DNA of 64,000 bases from Perca fluviatilis (Eukaryota; Chordata; Actinopteri; Perciformes; Percidae). The position numbers were made by a program, and so were the translations under genes. Below the pieces are notes generated by a model. That model saw only the letters and a program-made list of their open reading frames with translations, was not told where the DNA came from and made no database searches. This document shows positions 1-12,918 of this stretch, piece after piece; the first letter of the stretch is position 1, and every line of letters begins with the position of its first letter. The stretch covers positions 25,212,745-25,276,744 of the forward strand of contig NC_053127.1 in assembly GCF_010015445.1 (NCBI RefSeq), given 5' to 3'.

Positions 1-2096
1 CCAGCTCACTGGGCTAGGCCTCTAATCAACACCTCTAATGGAGAAACACAAACCCACAAAGAGACACTCGCACCACGGAGATAATTACTTTCCCCTCTGG
101 TCTTTTCATTGTCACCCACTGTTACATTTAGGCAACTGCGATCAGGTTTGCGGAACAGAATAGATGTAAGAAAAGTCTTAAGCATTTATTCTGATTGGCA
201 TTAGTAGGGCTATGCTCATAGCATCACATTTATTGCCGGACCTCAATACAGTGTGATATCCAAAGGGTACCAATTAGAGGCATGTCAAGATTGCTTATGA
301 TAACAGCCATTTGAAAAATAAAATAGCTATAATAAAACCGACTTTAAACTAAAATTTTCTGGGGCCAATTTTTTTTCTACTTGACAGATATTTATGATTC
401 TTATTTTTTAAGGATGTCGGAACGTTTTACAACTAAGTGTTACTAAGTCTCAGTCACTAGATTACTCCTTGTCGCACATCTGACAACACATTGCAAAGTC
501 ACACACATCATTTTTTCACAGATTATTCTCTTCATGCTGTTTTATTAGCATGTACTGTTATCATTCAAGAGTGAATTGAAATGTTGCCCATGTTTTTAGA
601 GGATGCTCGAAGCATCCACTTCTGGCATAAAATACTTGTGTTGCATTTTCCAAAGAAATTTTAAAGGGTACACTGTTTATTATGAGTTTAAACAGTAATT
701 TGTATCCAATAAAAATATCTGAAAATCTGTATGAATTTAGGTTGTAAAAGTGTTTCACTGCATGCCGTAGACTCAGTTATGCAACTTTCTCTAACTGACA
801 AATACATTATGTGTGGAATAAAAACATTATATTGCCAAACTATTTTGGGATATAAGATAATGACACATGTCACATTCAAAAGGGAAATTTAGGCAAATGT
901 TTGGAGAGAACATACATAGAAGTTTCAATGAATACAAATAAAAAAATATCCTTCTTCCATATATTTTGTTTGATTTAATTGACTGATTGATTTTGATTAA
1001 TTACTGAAGCTAATAGATCCACAGTTTAAAAATGTAAATACATTTAAAAAAAATTATAAAATAGACAGAAACAGTTGGGGCATGCACACAAATGCAACCA
1101 TCAACACCATCACACTCTTTTTGATCCATGTGTTTTTTAATCCTAGAAATCAGCTGTCAAACAAAACAACTACTTACAGTGAAAGTGCCAACCAGATCAT
1201 TTGCTGATGTACATGTTTGCCTTCATTAGCTCGTGATGTGGCCTGCCAAAAACAAAAAATTAGGAAGGAAAAAAAATCTCAGCTACAACCGATTATTTAT
1301 TTATTTATTTTAGCTTCAAGAAAAATTTTGCAAATCTTTCACTCACGTTTAATTTGATACTGTCGGTAGCGGGGATATCAGGGACTAACAGAGCTGGGAG
1401 TCTGTACGGGGAAATGCGCTATCTCCGTCCCCAGTGCGCCAACACGGTGCGATAACACCTAGAAGAGGCAGCCAATCGCCAGAGATTAGAACCATTAGTG
1501 ACCCCGTGTCCTTTCAAGCGAAATGAAGTATAATGTTGGGGCACAATATTAATCCATGTGAAAAGCTTGTGTTTTCCCCATACTGCTAGGCCTACTGATC
1601 ATTTGGAATCTGCCACTGATGCAGTCTTATATTCTCCCACACAACCCAGAAAATAATGTATTCATATGATATCAGCTTTGACCCTCAGCAGGCTATCCTT
1701 GAGAGAGAATCTGTCTGAGAAAAAAAAGAAAAGGGTTATTATCGTAATGAGAACGTTGTTGGAGGGTGAATATATTTCATTTATTATTATTATTATTATT
1801 ACTTATTTGTAATTATTTCTTTACATATACTGTATATCTGGAACTTAGCATTAATGACATGTCTTTATTTAAAGTCCTGCTGTTACCAGCCTGTTTCTCT
1901 TTTTCTTCCTGGACATAAAAGAAATGGTTTTATTTTATTTAAAAATGTATAGGCTAAAGGTTTAAGAAATATTGAATGTGAGTCCTAGATTTTATAAAAA
2001 AAAAAAAAAAATTGTAACCGGGCTTTGCTTTACATAATAATGAAGTGCATGTGTTGGAGTGAAATGAAAAGGCTGCTCATAGGTTTCTCCTGGAGC
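1..2096. other. Upstream flank of lhx1, no gene seen
   Basis: No reading frame here resembles a known protein and no transposon ends were recognised. The DNA is AT-rich, with short A/T runs and an ATT-type run near 1780-1800. A more balanced, repeat-free block at about 1350-1540 could be conserved upstream regulatory DNA of lhx1, but this is only inferred from composition. Confidence 0.5.
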
Positions 2097-2200
2097 TGAC
2101 GTCACAGGTCTCTTAATAAGCAATAGGCTGAGCTTTAAGAGGTGCGCTCATTACAGCGTTTCTCTCAGACTGAGAGCTCATCAGAGCAAAAATGGCACAC
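2097..2200 (+). promoter_or_regulatory. Putative lhx1 core promoter with CRE palindrome
   Basis: A perfect TGACGTCA cyclic-AMP response element lies at 2097-2104. An AT-rich TTAATAAG stretch follows at about 2114, and a pyrimidine-rich, initiator-like segment at about 2160-2170. This lies 430-530 bases before the lhx1 start codon, a plausible 5' UTR length for this family. The transcription start is inferred, not seen. Confidence 0.4.
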
Positions 2201-2742
2201 AAATGACAAGGCTGAGCGCACTGATAGCATTTCATCGTTATTTCTCTCTACTTAAGAAACCACTCAGGATATATCGCACAGTGGGTATATAGGCAATGTC
2301 TTTGTGCTTACCCGTAAATCCGCACACTTCGGATGATCCTGATGGGCCCGCGATGATCTCCAGTCTATAATTTTGTTTCAGAAATGCTGTTTTTTCAACA
2401 GTTGACCTGTCGTTTGGAGCTGTTCGCCACATGTGGATTGTTGCCCCGTGGAACAGAAGAGCTCCATTTAATCTCACGGATGGTGATGTAATTATTATTC
2501 AGATTAATTTGGGATACATTGGATTTCCGGGATCATACCCAAGAAAGTCCACACCGAGGTGTCTGGGGCGTTGGAGAAAGAAACCGAATCTATATCCCAC
2601 ACACTGGGCTGGGAATAACTCCAGACAATGCTTCAGTGTTCCAGCTGTGAAAAGCCTATTCTTGATAGGTTCTTGCTCAAAGTTTTGGACAGACCATGGC
2701 ACATCAAATGTGTCCAGTGCTGCGAATGCAAATGCACTTTGA
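2191..2742 (+). promoter_or_regulatory. lhx1 5' leader with upstream ATGs
   Basis: If transcription starts near 2160, the leader contains a four-codon upstream frame at about 2191. It also contains a 103-codon frame at 2431-2742 that overlaps the main start at 2628 in another register. That frame has no recognisable protein features. Such leaders usually lower translation of the main frame; this is inference. Confidence 0.3.
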
Positions 2743-3466
2743 CAGAGAAGTGCTTTTCACGAGAAGGGAAACTGTATTGTAAGAATGACTTCTTTAGGTA
2801 AGCATACAGAATGTGTGTGGGTTTAGTTTTCATTTAGAAAAGAAGAAAACAAATCAGAGAAAATGAAAATGTATTTGTTGAGCCAATAGAAATGAATGCG
2901 TGCATGGAATTTGAAAAAAAAAAGGAAGAAAAAAAAATCGTATGCTCAAAATATGGATGTTGATCAAACTGTATTAAAAACTACTGAACCATGTTCTGAC
3001 AGTGGTTCAATAAATCCTCTTTGTTTACACTGTGGGAGCTGCTGCTTCTTGCAAATCTCGCAGTTGTTTTATTTATTTGATTTCGCTTGTTGCTTGGTTG
3101 GGTTTATTTTTTATTTTTTAATCAAATATAAATCTAAAAAACAAAATTGGAGAAAAAAACGTTTGCTTACAAATTCGTTGGAAAACAACATGATAACATG
3201 TTTTATTCTACAGTATTATAATATAGCAGCAACACTACAAACAGGACCAACCCTTATTGCCCGTGTGAATGCTATGATGGACTTATAATGAGATTATATT
3301 ACAATGATAGGCTATTTTAAATTTTTTGATCATACATTTTACTTTAGGTCAGGCTACCTATTATTACACATTATTTCTGTACGGTTGAAGTGAAGTACGT
3401 TAAACAGCAGAATCGAGGTCAGTGATGTAAACCCATCATGCAGTTGGGCCTATCTAAACATGAGTC

Positions 3467-3497
<31 letters not shown>

Positions 3498-6075
3498 ACC
3501 ATTACTATATACCACATCTGTACTGAATCTTGCCCCTGACTGCATCTCCATCTTCAACAGGACATTTGGGACCAAGTGTGACGGTTGCGCCCAGGGGATT
3601 TTACCCAGTGATCTTGTCCGCAGGGCCAAGAGCAAAGTGTTTCACCTCAACTGTTTCACCTGTGTGATGTGTAACAAACAGCTGTCCACCGGAGAGGAAC
3701 TGTACATCCTGGACGAATTCAAGTTCGTTTGTAAGGAGGACTATCAAAATAACAACGGGAAAGACACAATCCTCCTTTCAGGTAGGCTATGCCATTCAGA
3801 CCTGGATTGTTGTTTAGTGTTTTTATTTTTATTTTTTTTAAGGAAATTGGTTTTCTAAATCAAATTATTATTAAAGGAATGGTAAATTGGGTATTATTAT
3901 TATTATTAGGCCTATTAGCATAAGCATATTTTTATTTTTATATATGGTATCTGTAGTGATAACGTCAAAGTGGGCCATTCAGAATATTTCTAATATATCC
4001 CATGCTGCTATATTAGGCTAATAACTGTTAACGGTTTTTTTTATTATTATTATTATTATTAGTTTTGCGGGTATGATTCAGATTCTCAGACCCATGTGCC
4101 ATTAGGCCTACAGCAAATATATCTTCTTCTCGCGACAGTCACGACAAGCAGCGACCCAAGTCTGTCTCCGGACTCCCAGGACCCGCCGGACGACGAGAAG
4201 GACTCCGAGACGGGACATTTATCCGATAAAGACAACAACATGGAGAACGACGAGCAGAGTGCCGTCGGGAAACGACGCGGGCCTCGGACCACCATCAAAG
4301 CCAAGCAGCTGGAGACCCTGAAAGCGGCTTTCGCGGCCACGCCGAAACCCACCAGACACATCAGGGAGCAGCTGTCCCGGGAGACCGGCCTCACCATGAG
4401 AGTCATCCAGGTAAAAGGCAAAAAGGAAGGAAAAGAACAACAGAGTTGACACCGAGAGTGTTTTTTTTTTGTTTTTTTGTTGCTGCACCGTATGATCCAT
4501 CTAGATCCATTATCGGACACTTCAGTCCCATCCAAATGTGCGTTCTAACAGGCCACACGGTGCCATAGGACTAAAGTCAGAGTGTAGATTAGACTATACC
4601 AAAACGCCCTAAAAAGCTTTTATGGGAGAAAAAAAAAAAACAATCTCTCGGACACCAGATTTTGCAGACACCCTTAGGGAATTTGTCTTTAATGCTCTGT
4701 TGATTTTTTTTCTCTCTCTCTCCCTCTCTCTCTCTCTTTTCAGATAGGGTTTCCAAACCATTTTCCACCCCATAATCTTTATTCCCAATAAGCCCATTGC
4801 GCTCCTAAAACCCTTAAAAGCAGGACTCACTTAGCACTGATGTGATACCCATGGACATTTTTTAAAAAGCTCCCTTGATGAAATTTCGCATTAAAAGTGA
4901 ATTGTGTATCAGTGGGCTAATTTGTCATCAGTTTCTTTTAGATTTGCTTTCCCGCATTTAAAACATCCTTATTCCAACTCCAAGCCTATTCATATTTTTA
5001 ACCTGAGCTGCATATTTTTTTTTTTTTGTGGCAAGAAATGCAAGGTGAGGAACATTACAGAGAGTAGTCCAGGCTATATTATTCCTCTCATTTCGATCCC
5101 TAAGCAATCGAATAATCAATTTTCACGCAACGGGGAGCTCAGACGTGTCGCTGTGATGCTCGCACGGCCCTGCGAGGCATAAGCAGTCAGGGTGACGTTA
5201 TATTTCCTTGTGGTTATTTCTGCTCTGCTGTCCTGCTTGTGTCATCCACGCTACTCATCAATAATATTTTTTGGTTTGTTTGTCCTAAAGGTTTGGTTCC
5301 AGAATCGGAGGTCCAAAGAGAGACGCATGAAGCAGCTGAGCTCTCTGGGCGGCCGGAGACACGTGTTCTTCCGCGGCCAGAGGAGGATGAGGGCGCTGGG
5401 GGAGAGACTGGAAGCAGAGGAGCTTGGACACTTCTCTTATTATGGAGGTGAGCTGCATGTGTTGGATATGTAGGACTGGTCATGTTATTGACATTAAAAA
5501 CCATTTGATGAACTAGAATGTGAATTAAACGTGCTTCTTCAGCTTGATATATCCACTATAATTTATACAATCTCTTGAGCTGTGGGGCTGTTGATTTGAC
5601 TGAAAACTCAAGAACAAAACCAACACAAAAAAAGTCAATTTGTATTGTTTATATTTTCTGATATATTATGTGCACTAATCCAGACATTTCTATGAATGCA
5701 GATTATCCTGGTGAATACTATGGCTCAGGAGGGAATTACGAGTACTACCAAGGCCCACCATCGCATGCTCAGACTCCAGCAGACTTGGGCTTTGTGCCCT
5801 CCTCTGTCCCTGCTGGCACCCCATTAGGAGCAATGGACCACCACCATCCAGGGCACCACTGTCCTGGAGAGATGCACTGTTTCTCTGACACAGTATCTCA
5901 TCACCCTGCGGACTCACCCAGTCCAGAGCCCAATATGCCGGGCTCAATGCACAGCATCTCCAGTGAGATGTGTGGCCCCAGCACACCCTACACGACTGTG
6001 TCCCTCAGTGACAACGGATACACCAACCAGCTGTCACAACCCTCTTCAGAAATGAGCGAAGGCACTGTCTGGTAA
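2628..6075 (+). CDS. lhx1: LIM/homeobox transcription factor Lhx1 (5 exons, complete)
   Basis: Nuclear DNA-binding regulator of axial mesoderm, kidney and neuronal fates; its LIM domains bind Ldb cofactors. Exons: 2628-2797, 3561-3781, 4139-4410, 5291-5447, 5702-6075. All introns are GT-AG with matching phases (2, 1, 0, 1), giving 397 aa. LIM1 spans about residues 4-54 (CSSC zinc pair at 4-7). LIM2 starts at C63. A linker with the Lhx1-type [12 protein letters not shown] follows. The homeodomain (about 175-234) is split by the usual intron before WFQNRR. The tail keeps DSPSPEP-like and SQPSSEM..GTVW features. The start at 2628 is set by [12 protein letters not shown]; most Lhx1 proteins begin MVHCAGC. 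The linker and tail separate it from Lhx5. It is more divergent than typical Lhx1a, for example GLTMRVIQ in place of GLNMRVIQ, so it may be the lhx1b paralogue. Confidence 0.93.
3468..3494 (+). repeat. Poly(A) run in lhx1 intron 1
   Basis: Uninterrupted A run about 66 bases before the acceptor of exon 2 (exon begins at 3561). It is probably a simple homopolymer; no retroelement body was recognised beside it. Confidence 0.8.
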
Positions 6076-7306
6076 ACCAGCCGACACCCAGCTACAAGAC
6101 ACACATGGATTTTGAAGGCAAATCAACGCTTTTTTTTGTTCATTTATTTGAATGTACATTTATTTATTTATCTATGTATTTATTTGTGTATTTATTTATT
6201 TATGTGCTTGCATTTCTGTTAAGCTCTATTTAACTATTTATAAATCTCTATATTTGTATGTCAACATAATTGTTTATTGACTATAGCCAATCAATAGATT
6301 GTTTTAATGTGAATTTGACTAATTAATACATTCACAATGCTGGGCCTCATTGATCAAGCAATAAACAAACACGTGTATATGCTGCAGAAATTGTTTTTCA
6401 CCGTTTACAAAAACCTTTTCTGCCACATATTTGACATGATTGTCCTTACAATGTTACAGTAATGTGAAAGTGCATGGCAGCATTTGTTTTTGGACCACCT
6501 TTCAGTGTTTTAGGCATACTGATAAACAGCATCCTCCATCCATGAGTTCATGTGTAATACAAGATTTTATCATTTAATAACAGAATATGATTGTGATGAT
6601 CAATACATTTGACCAAATACCTCTCTCAGGACTGTGGAAACATTGTTTTTGTTTCTCTTTATTTTGTCATGCATTTCTTTTCTTTTTCTTTCTTTTTTAT
6701 TATTTCATTGCCAACACATATTTGCCTTCAAAAGGATACCTTTATAAAATCTGAAAATTTTATATGTAACAGAAAATGATTTGACTTTAACATGAGTCTA
6801 ATGTTATAAATGGAATAATGGACAACTGTACAGAACAGTCAACTGTTTACTTAAAGCTCCAGTATTCAGGGTTTGAATATCAGCATTGTATTAAACCGAT
6901 GGACAGACCTTTTAATGCAAACAAACCAAACTTTTTGTAGCTGTTCTATTTATGTGGTCACTCACTGTGCTAGTTTGTACTATGTCCTCATTATGAACAA
7001 AAAACAACAGAAAATACTAATACTAAACCGTTGCCAAATGAATGCACAGCAAAACCCTGCACCTTTAGTTGTGAGACGCAGCATTCGTTAAGTGTTCACT
7101 TCCTCTTCTAATTACCTGAGCATGTTTGTAGTACAAAACTCAGTTTGCCAAACAGCCAAGACTCAAACTGGTTTTGAAATGTCAAATTATTCACATTGAT
7201 GGTCTCATACACTGCCAGCAGCAGCAATGTGTTTTTATGAGACATACTTGATTGTTCCAGTTAAGTTCATGAGACCGTTGTTTACGACCATTCACTGTAT
7301 AATAAA
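6076..7306 (+). other. lhx1: lhx1 3' UTR with two poly(A) signals
   Basis: AT-rich sequence with no gene follows the TAA stop. AATAAA signals occur at 6360-6365 and 7301-7306, so 3' UTRs of about 0.3 and 1.25 kb are possible. Many TTTATTT motifs at about 6135-6200 look like AU-rich instability elements, which would suit a short-lived developmental mRNA. Confidence 0.5.
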
Positions 7307-7310
7307 ACAC

Positions 7311-9046
7311 ATATGGATCATTTTTATTTGTTAATCATTTTTGGGAGAAAAAAAAAATATAGTACTTGTTCTTTCAAATAGGAGTGATTCTTGATTTTGC
7401 AAATGTCTAATGAACAGGGATTCGTTAGTGTGCAATTTATCTTTTGAAAGGATTTTTTAAACAGTACTTTTACTGTACTGAGTGTCACAGAAGTTGAACT
7501 TTTTATCTAAAGACAGCACATTACATTACAATATGCAGTAATTGTGTGTCCCGGCACTTTGAATGGGAAAGGCACAGAGACACGCTGCAACTGCTTAGTG
7601 GAGCTTTGAATACATCCCATTATAATGACAACTTGATATTGATATATTTAGTTGACTGGGATTGATTGTCTCATTGAACAGAGAGAATTTCTCCATTATT
7701 TCAATGACATATTTTTGATGCTATTTCTGTGTCGATTGTGTTAAAAACTCTTCGGAGTTGCTAAACACAACTGACATATAAAAGATAACTTTTTGGACCT
7801 ATGTTTAATTGCTGTGAACATTGGGTATTTTCTAATAGGTTTCTAAACGACAGTTCTTTATCCAGAACTCTAATATCTAGACAGGGAGATTTAGGATTTT
7901 TGAAATGACATTTCATGGAGAGGTTCTCCAAAGAGATAGCTAAGTGGCTGCTGCAGCAGCGCAGTCAACATTGTGGTTCTACTGACAGTGTTGGCTAAAT
8001 CCAGAGGAAAGATCTAGCCAGCAGTCAATGAACTTACAAATCCAGGAGCAATTGGTCAGCGTTCTTTTCGGATCACTTTGCAAAAATGTAGTGAGCTGCC
8101 GCGTTTATAAAGTGCCTGATGTCTGCTGAGTAGGCCTACGGTTAGGGAAGAACACACAACACCACAGAAGTTTAAATGCTATTTGTGCCTGGCGGTCACG
8201 GCTTAATATTTATTTGCCTGTTTGCCTTTTGATTTATCCAAATGAGTTCATGGTCATGTTCCAAACACTGACAGCAAACAAAAACAAAGTAATTCTATTA
8301 ACACAAGATACATTTCAGAAAGAAATTGTTTTTAATTGGAAAGTTATCAATGCATATAATAGCCTATACTGTATGGGCGTGCGTCTGTGTGCATGTGTGT
8401 GTTCACGTTATGCAAAGGAGCTTCTTATTCTATTTGGGGATATTCCATGAGCTTGTCTGAAATGTTAAGTCACACTTTGAGGCATCTCTGCTGGTAGTGA
8501 AGAAGAGGCTGATGACAGAGTGAATACTTTAGAGTCAGGGAAAGGTGAGAGCAGCACAAAGGAGGACAGGAGAAACGCTGAATATCGAACCAGTGAGCAG
8601 TGAAGCAGGAGGCTGAAGGAGCAGATCAGTGGAGCTGTTTGGGGGGAGGGGCAGGACAGACAAGGAGGGTCACAAACCATCAACCGCAGTAAAAACATGT
8701 TTGTGGATGTGTTATTCCTCCCATAGGTTTCAATAGGGGTGTTTTAGATTCAGTTTGGTTTGGACATCTCATCATTTGTTCACAAAATCTAAACTTCGTC
8801 GAAGGAAAGGAGAGCATAATGTTGGCTAAGCAGGCTGATACCTACTGTATCATTGAAGCCAAAGCATACTTCCTTGTAAGCCTTAACACGGCCTTAATAA
8901 TCACCAGACACGTACAAGAGGCCAAATTAAAGCTGCCGATATTTTATATTTTTGTTTCTGTCAACAAATCCCCTACAAAACCAACAAATTTGTAAATTTT
9001 TCAATCAATACTTTCTGACTTCCCTAACTTGACTGTGGCTCTCAGC
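7311..9046. other. Intergenic DNA, nothing recognised
   Basis: No coding exon, RNA gene or complete mobile element was recognised. All frames are short and lack family features. Confidence 0.5.
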
Positions 9047-9768
9047 CTTAAAGGAACACGCCGACTTATTGGGACTTTAGCTTATTCACCGTAACCTCCA
9101 GAGTTGGATAAGTCCATACCCTTCTCATCTCCGTGCGTGTTGTAACTCTGTCCGCGGCCCCACTGGTAGCTTAGCCTAGCACAGATCCTGGAGGTAACAG
9201 GTTCCAACTAGCCTACTGCTCCCAAACTGGGACAAAATAACGCCAGCATTTTCCTATTTACATTACGTTGTGATTTGTATAGTCACAGCGTGTACAAATA
9301 ACAAGGTCACATGAGACACAGCCATCTTCTAACCGTATACATAACTGGGATCTATATTCTCAGAAGGCGAAGCACTGCTCCTTCTGCTACTTGGGCGGAG
9401 TGATATGCTTGCAGCACCTGAGAAGCCCCGAGGAGAGAGTAGCGATGCTTCGCCTTTCTGAGACTATAGTTCCCAGTATGTATACGGTTAGAAGATGGCT
9501 GTGTCTCATGTGACCTTGTTATCTGTACACGGTGTGACTACACAAATCACAACATGTAAATAGGAACATGTTGGCGTTATTTTGTCACTTATTGGGAGCA
9601 GTAGGCTGGTTGGTTACCTCCAGGATCTGTGCTAAGCTAGGCTAGCGGTGGGGCCGTCGGACAGAGTGACGACACGCACGGAGATGAGAAGGGTATGTAT
9701 GGACTACCTAACTCTGGGGGTTACAGTGAATAAGCTAAAGTCCCAATAAGTCGGCGTGTTCCTTTAAG
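9047..9768. mobile_element. Fold-back non-autonomous transposon with TTAA ends (piggyBac-like MITE)
   Basis: The left end (TTAA at 9048-9051, then AGGAACACGCCGACTTAT) is matched by its reverse complement at the right end (TTAA at 9764-9767). The first 40 or so bases pair perfectly. Pairing continues imperfectly through the element: for example the sequence around 9315-9350 is repeated inverted around 9480-9515. The whole unit is one long hairpin with a loop near 9380-9440. It has no transposase. The TTAA flanks are the target-site preference of the piggyBac superfamily; the assignment rests on that and not on a transposase. Confidence 0.75.
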
Positions 9769-12700
9769 ACCATGTTCCTGTTGGAGACTCTTGAACGTTA
9801 TATAAACAGGTCATTTAAAAGCTCATGTAATAAAGTAAATATTTCCTGAAACATTTGGCCACAAGTTTTTGACAAACAATACTCAAATAGTGCATTTGTT
9901 AAGAACTATTTTTAGCTGCAGATTAGGCCAGACATTGTATCTGAGATCAACTCAAAATAATTACAGTGTCTATATTAGTAGTAAAGAAGGCACATGTCAC
10001 CCAGTGCTTCATTTATGTGTTTTAAAAATGGATCTCTATGGCACACAGGAATAAAGATATATTAATATTAATTAAATTGTGTATTTTCTGGGTCCAGCTG
10101 ATAACAGGGGAAAGCTTGAGGCACCATCTCCTTCATCAGCTGGTGGTTGTTACTCTAGACAGTGCCATCCCACTCCTGGATTACTGTCTGTTCCACGTGG
10201 CTTCATTTCACAGTGCATTTCTACGTTACATCGACCTTTCTCAAAAGCAGATTGCTAGATTTGAGGCAGAGTAATTATCAAATTTTCAATGTTGTTTCAG
10301 TTTTGATGATGATGATCCAACTGGAACTGTGGGAATCAGTGGAAACGAGTTGATTTAGATAATATAGATAATACAGTAAAAAGTGAAAAGTGACAAAAGA
10401 GTGACTTTCATTCAGTTTCAGTTTCACTGTTCACAGTTCTGATAGAGAGTGGAATTATATGTTGGAGTAATTTCTAATGAGAGAGCTTGGGAAGTAGGCT
10501 ACAGTAAATTGTGTACTTTAACATAAACTGGTCTGTTAAGCATGTTTTTGTTGTTGATGAAATCAAACTGGAGAAGTTTATTTCCCATATCTCAGAAGAA
10601 ATGTAGTCACACTTAACTAGAACGTCTTCGTCTTACCTGTCCACATCATTAAGTTAAAGGGGCATGGAAAAGTAGGAGAATAGTAACAGACAAAAGAGTC
10701 TTAGAATGGTGATTAAATAATTGCATGCATTAATACCAAATATATGATTTACCTTATGATGCCAGAGATCACCTATAGCTATACTATTTCAAATCAAATT
10801 AAAAAGAAGAATTTCAAATAAAATATTCAGAAAAAAATTAAAGTACAAAAAATATATTCCATGTTTTAAATGGTGTGAAATTCTGTTAATTAAAGCCAAT
10901 GTCTAAAGCCTACATTTGTTTAAATGTGTGGAGGTAATGCTATGCTGTTAATCAAACTAATCCCTGTTTATCTGAGCAAAATGCCACGATTAAGGGAGAG
11001 ATTTGCATGTCAAACACGAGGCCAGCAAATCAATTTAAATCTAGCTGACAGTGATTATGGCGACTGTTGGATAAACCATGCACATTAATGGTTATCTGAC
11101 CTCAGAGGTGTGATTTGTACATAGCTTTATTTTACTGCAGAACTAATTTCCCTGTGTCCAATATGTACATATTTTGTATTTTGTACATATTACACACCTA
11201 CATCTGAGAATCTTTGTCAAACAAGTGACTGTTCATCTAGAACTGAAAAGGCTAAATTCAGCCGCTAATCAGTACCACTTTTGGCCAGATGGACACTTTG
11301 ACTACTAGTATGGCTGACAGATACTTTGGTTAGTAGCCTGCAGTTAGTCTCACATTATCACAAAACAACGAGACTGTTCCGACAATATAAGTTGGCTCAG
11401 TTTATTGGATCATTTACCAAATATGTATATAGTTTGGAGTTTGTTGTCACGTTTTAAATGTCATTTTGCTCAATTTGGTTTTGGAAAAGTGAGTATAAAA
11501 CATAAGAGTTCTCCATACGAAGGCTTTAGTCCTTGTTGTCACTCATTTAGTGTGGAAAAATATAAACTATCTTACAGAGGAGAGTCTATTAGGGCACCAC
11601 ACTAAGGGACTTTGCTATTGAATGAAAAAACGAATTATATCCTGTGCCCAATTCTCCTAGGTTGCCCTGTGAGTTTGACTACCTAAAAACTGAGAAATGG
11701 AAAAATATAATACCTGAGAAAAGATTTTAAAAGTACGTACGGTTAAACAATTGGACAAATATTATGACTGGATAATACTTTATTGTAATTTAAGATATAA
11801 ATCCTTTTCATTTCCTAATCTAAATCTTATTTGAACTTCAAGTTGGCCTTTTTTGTCGTTGCTGTTTCCTTTGAGTCACTTCCAAAATGTGGCCCTATTC
11901 GCTAATTTGACTCTTTCTTCACTTTTTGCTCTAGGCTTGGTAGTCCACTTTCTGCATGAAAATCATTCACACATACAATTTTATAATCAATGCCCACAGT
12001 AATAGGATTCCTCTGGCCATGGGCAATTAATACAGTTTTTCCCTTTTTTTCTCCCTGCGCTGATCTCAAAGCTACGAGACATTGGCTTCTCCTCATTTAC
12101 ATATTTATTGCATTGGACTCAAATCTGGCGAGTGATTGATGTGGAGCCTGCCTCCTGAATTTTTAGCGGCCCATTATTATGAAAGAGAGGGAGGGGGCTG
12201 CAGCACGTCAGAGTACTTTTGATTAAAGTTGAAGAGGACAGAATCATGAGTGTTCCCCACCTACTTTCTTCTCCTGCAGTGCTTAATCTGCAAGGCCAAG
12301 TGCTGTGTTATAGATATTGACAAGTAATTCACTCACAAAAGCCAAGGCTAATTTTTTAGAGAGTATGATGACAATATATTGCATTTAAATTTGACATATT
12401 CTCAGTTATCTGTGATCTACCCTGGTAAAGCTTGGTATTATTGTTGACATAGTTTTCCCATGCATAAAATGTTTTGATAATTTCAAATTGATAAGACGGT
12501 AACATTCCACACTACTAATGGTAATTGACCAACAACTGCCAATATTGCTTGTGATAACCTAAAAACATAATTACAAGATGTTCATCACTACCAGTCTGTA
12601 TTCATAAACTTGGTTTTGACAAAAGATGTTGTCACCAAGTGCTTTACATTGCAAAGAAAAAGGAAAATGCAAAATAATCGCCTGAAATAGGTATTTGGCC

Positions 12701-12875
12701 CCAATTGATTTTGCACAATGCTACCCATTCTCCACGCTGAATTCCTTCACATCACTTTGTGTGTTGTATAGGAACACTGAGACAAAGACATGAGACAGAC
12801 ACACAGAAGGCTGCTGCTTCTCTCAGTCGCAATCAAGCGCGTAATATTCATGTGTAAAAAGGCTCTGCTCTGCAA

Positions 12876-12876
<1 letters not shown>

Positions 12877-12915
<39 letters not shown>
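12877..12915. repeat. (TG)n microsatellite
   Basis: About 19 uninterrupted TG units in intergenic DNA. Confidence 0.95.

Positions 12916-12918
<3 letters not shown>

Noticed and set aside
2896..3288. 130-codon plus-strand frame in lhx1 intron 1
   Set aside because: Lies wholly within a GT-AG intron between two LIM exons; lysine-rich start is poly(A)-derived.
4086..4535. 149-codon minus-strand frame at lhx1 exon 3
   Set aside because: Antisense shadow of the GC-rich homeodomain exon.
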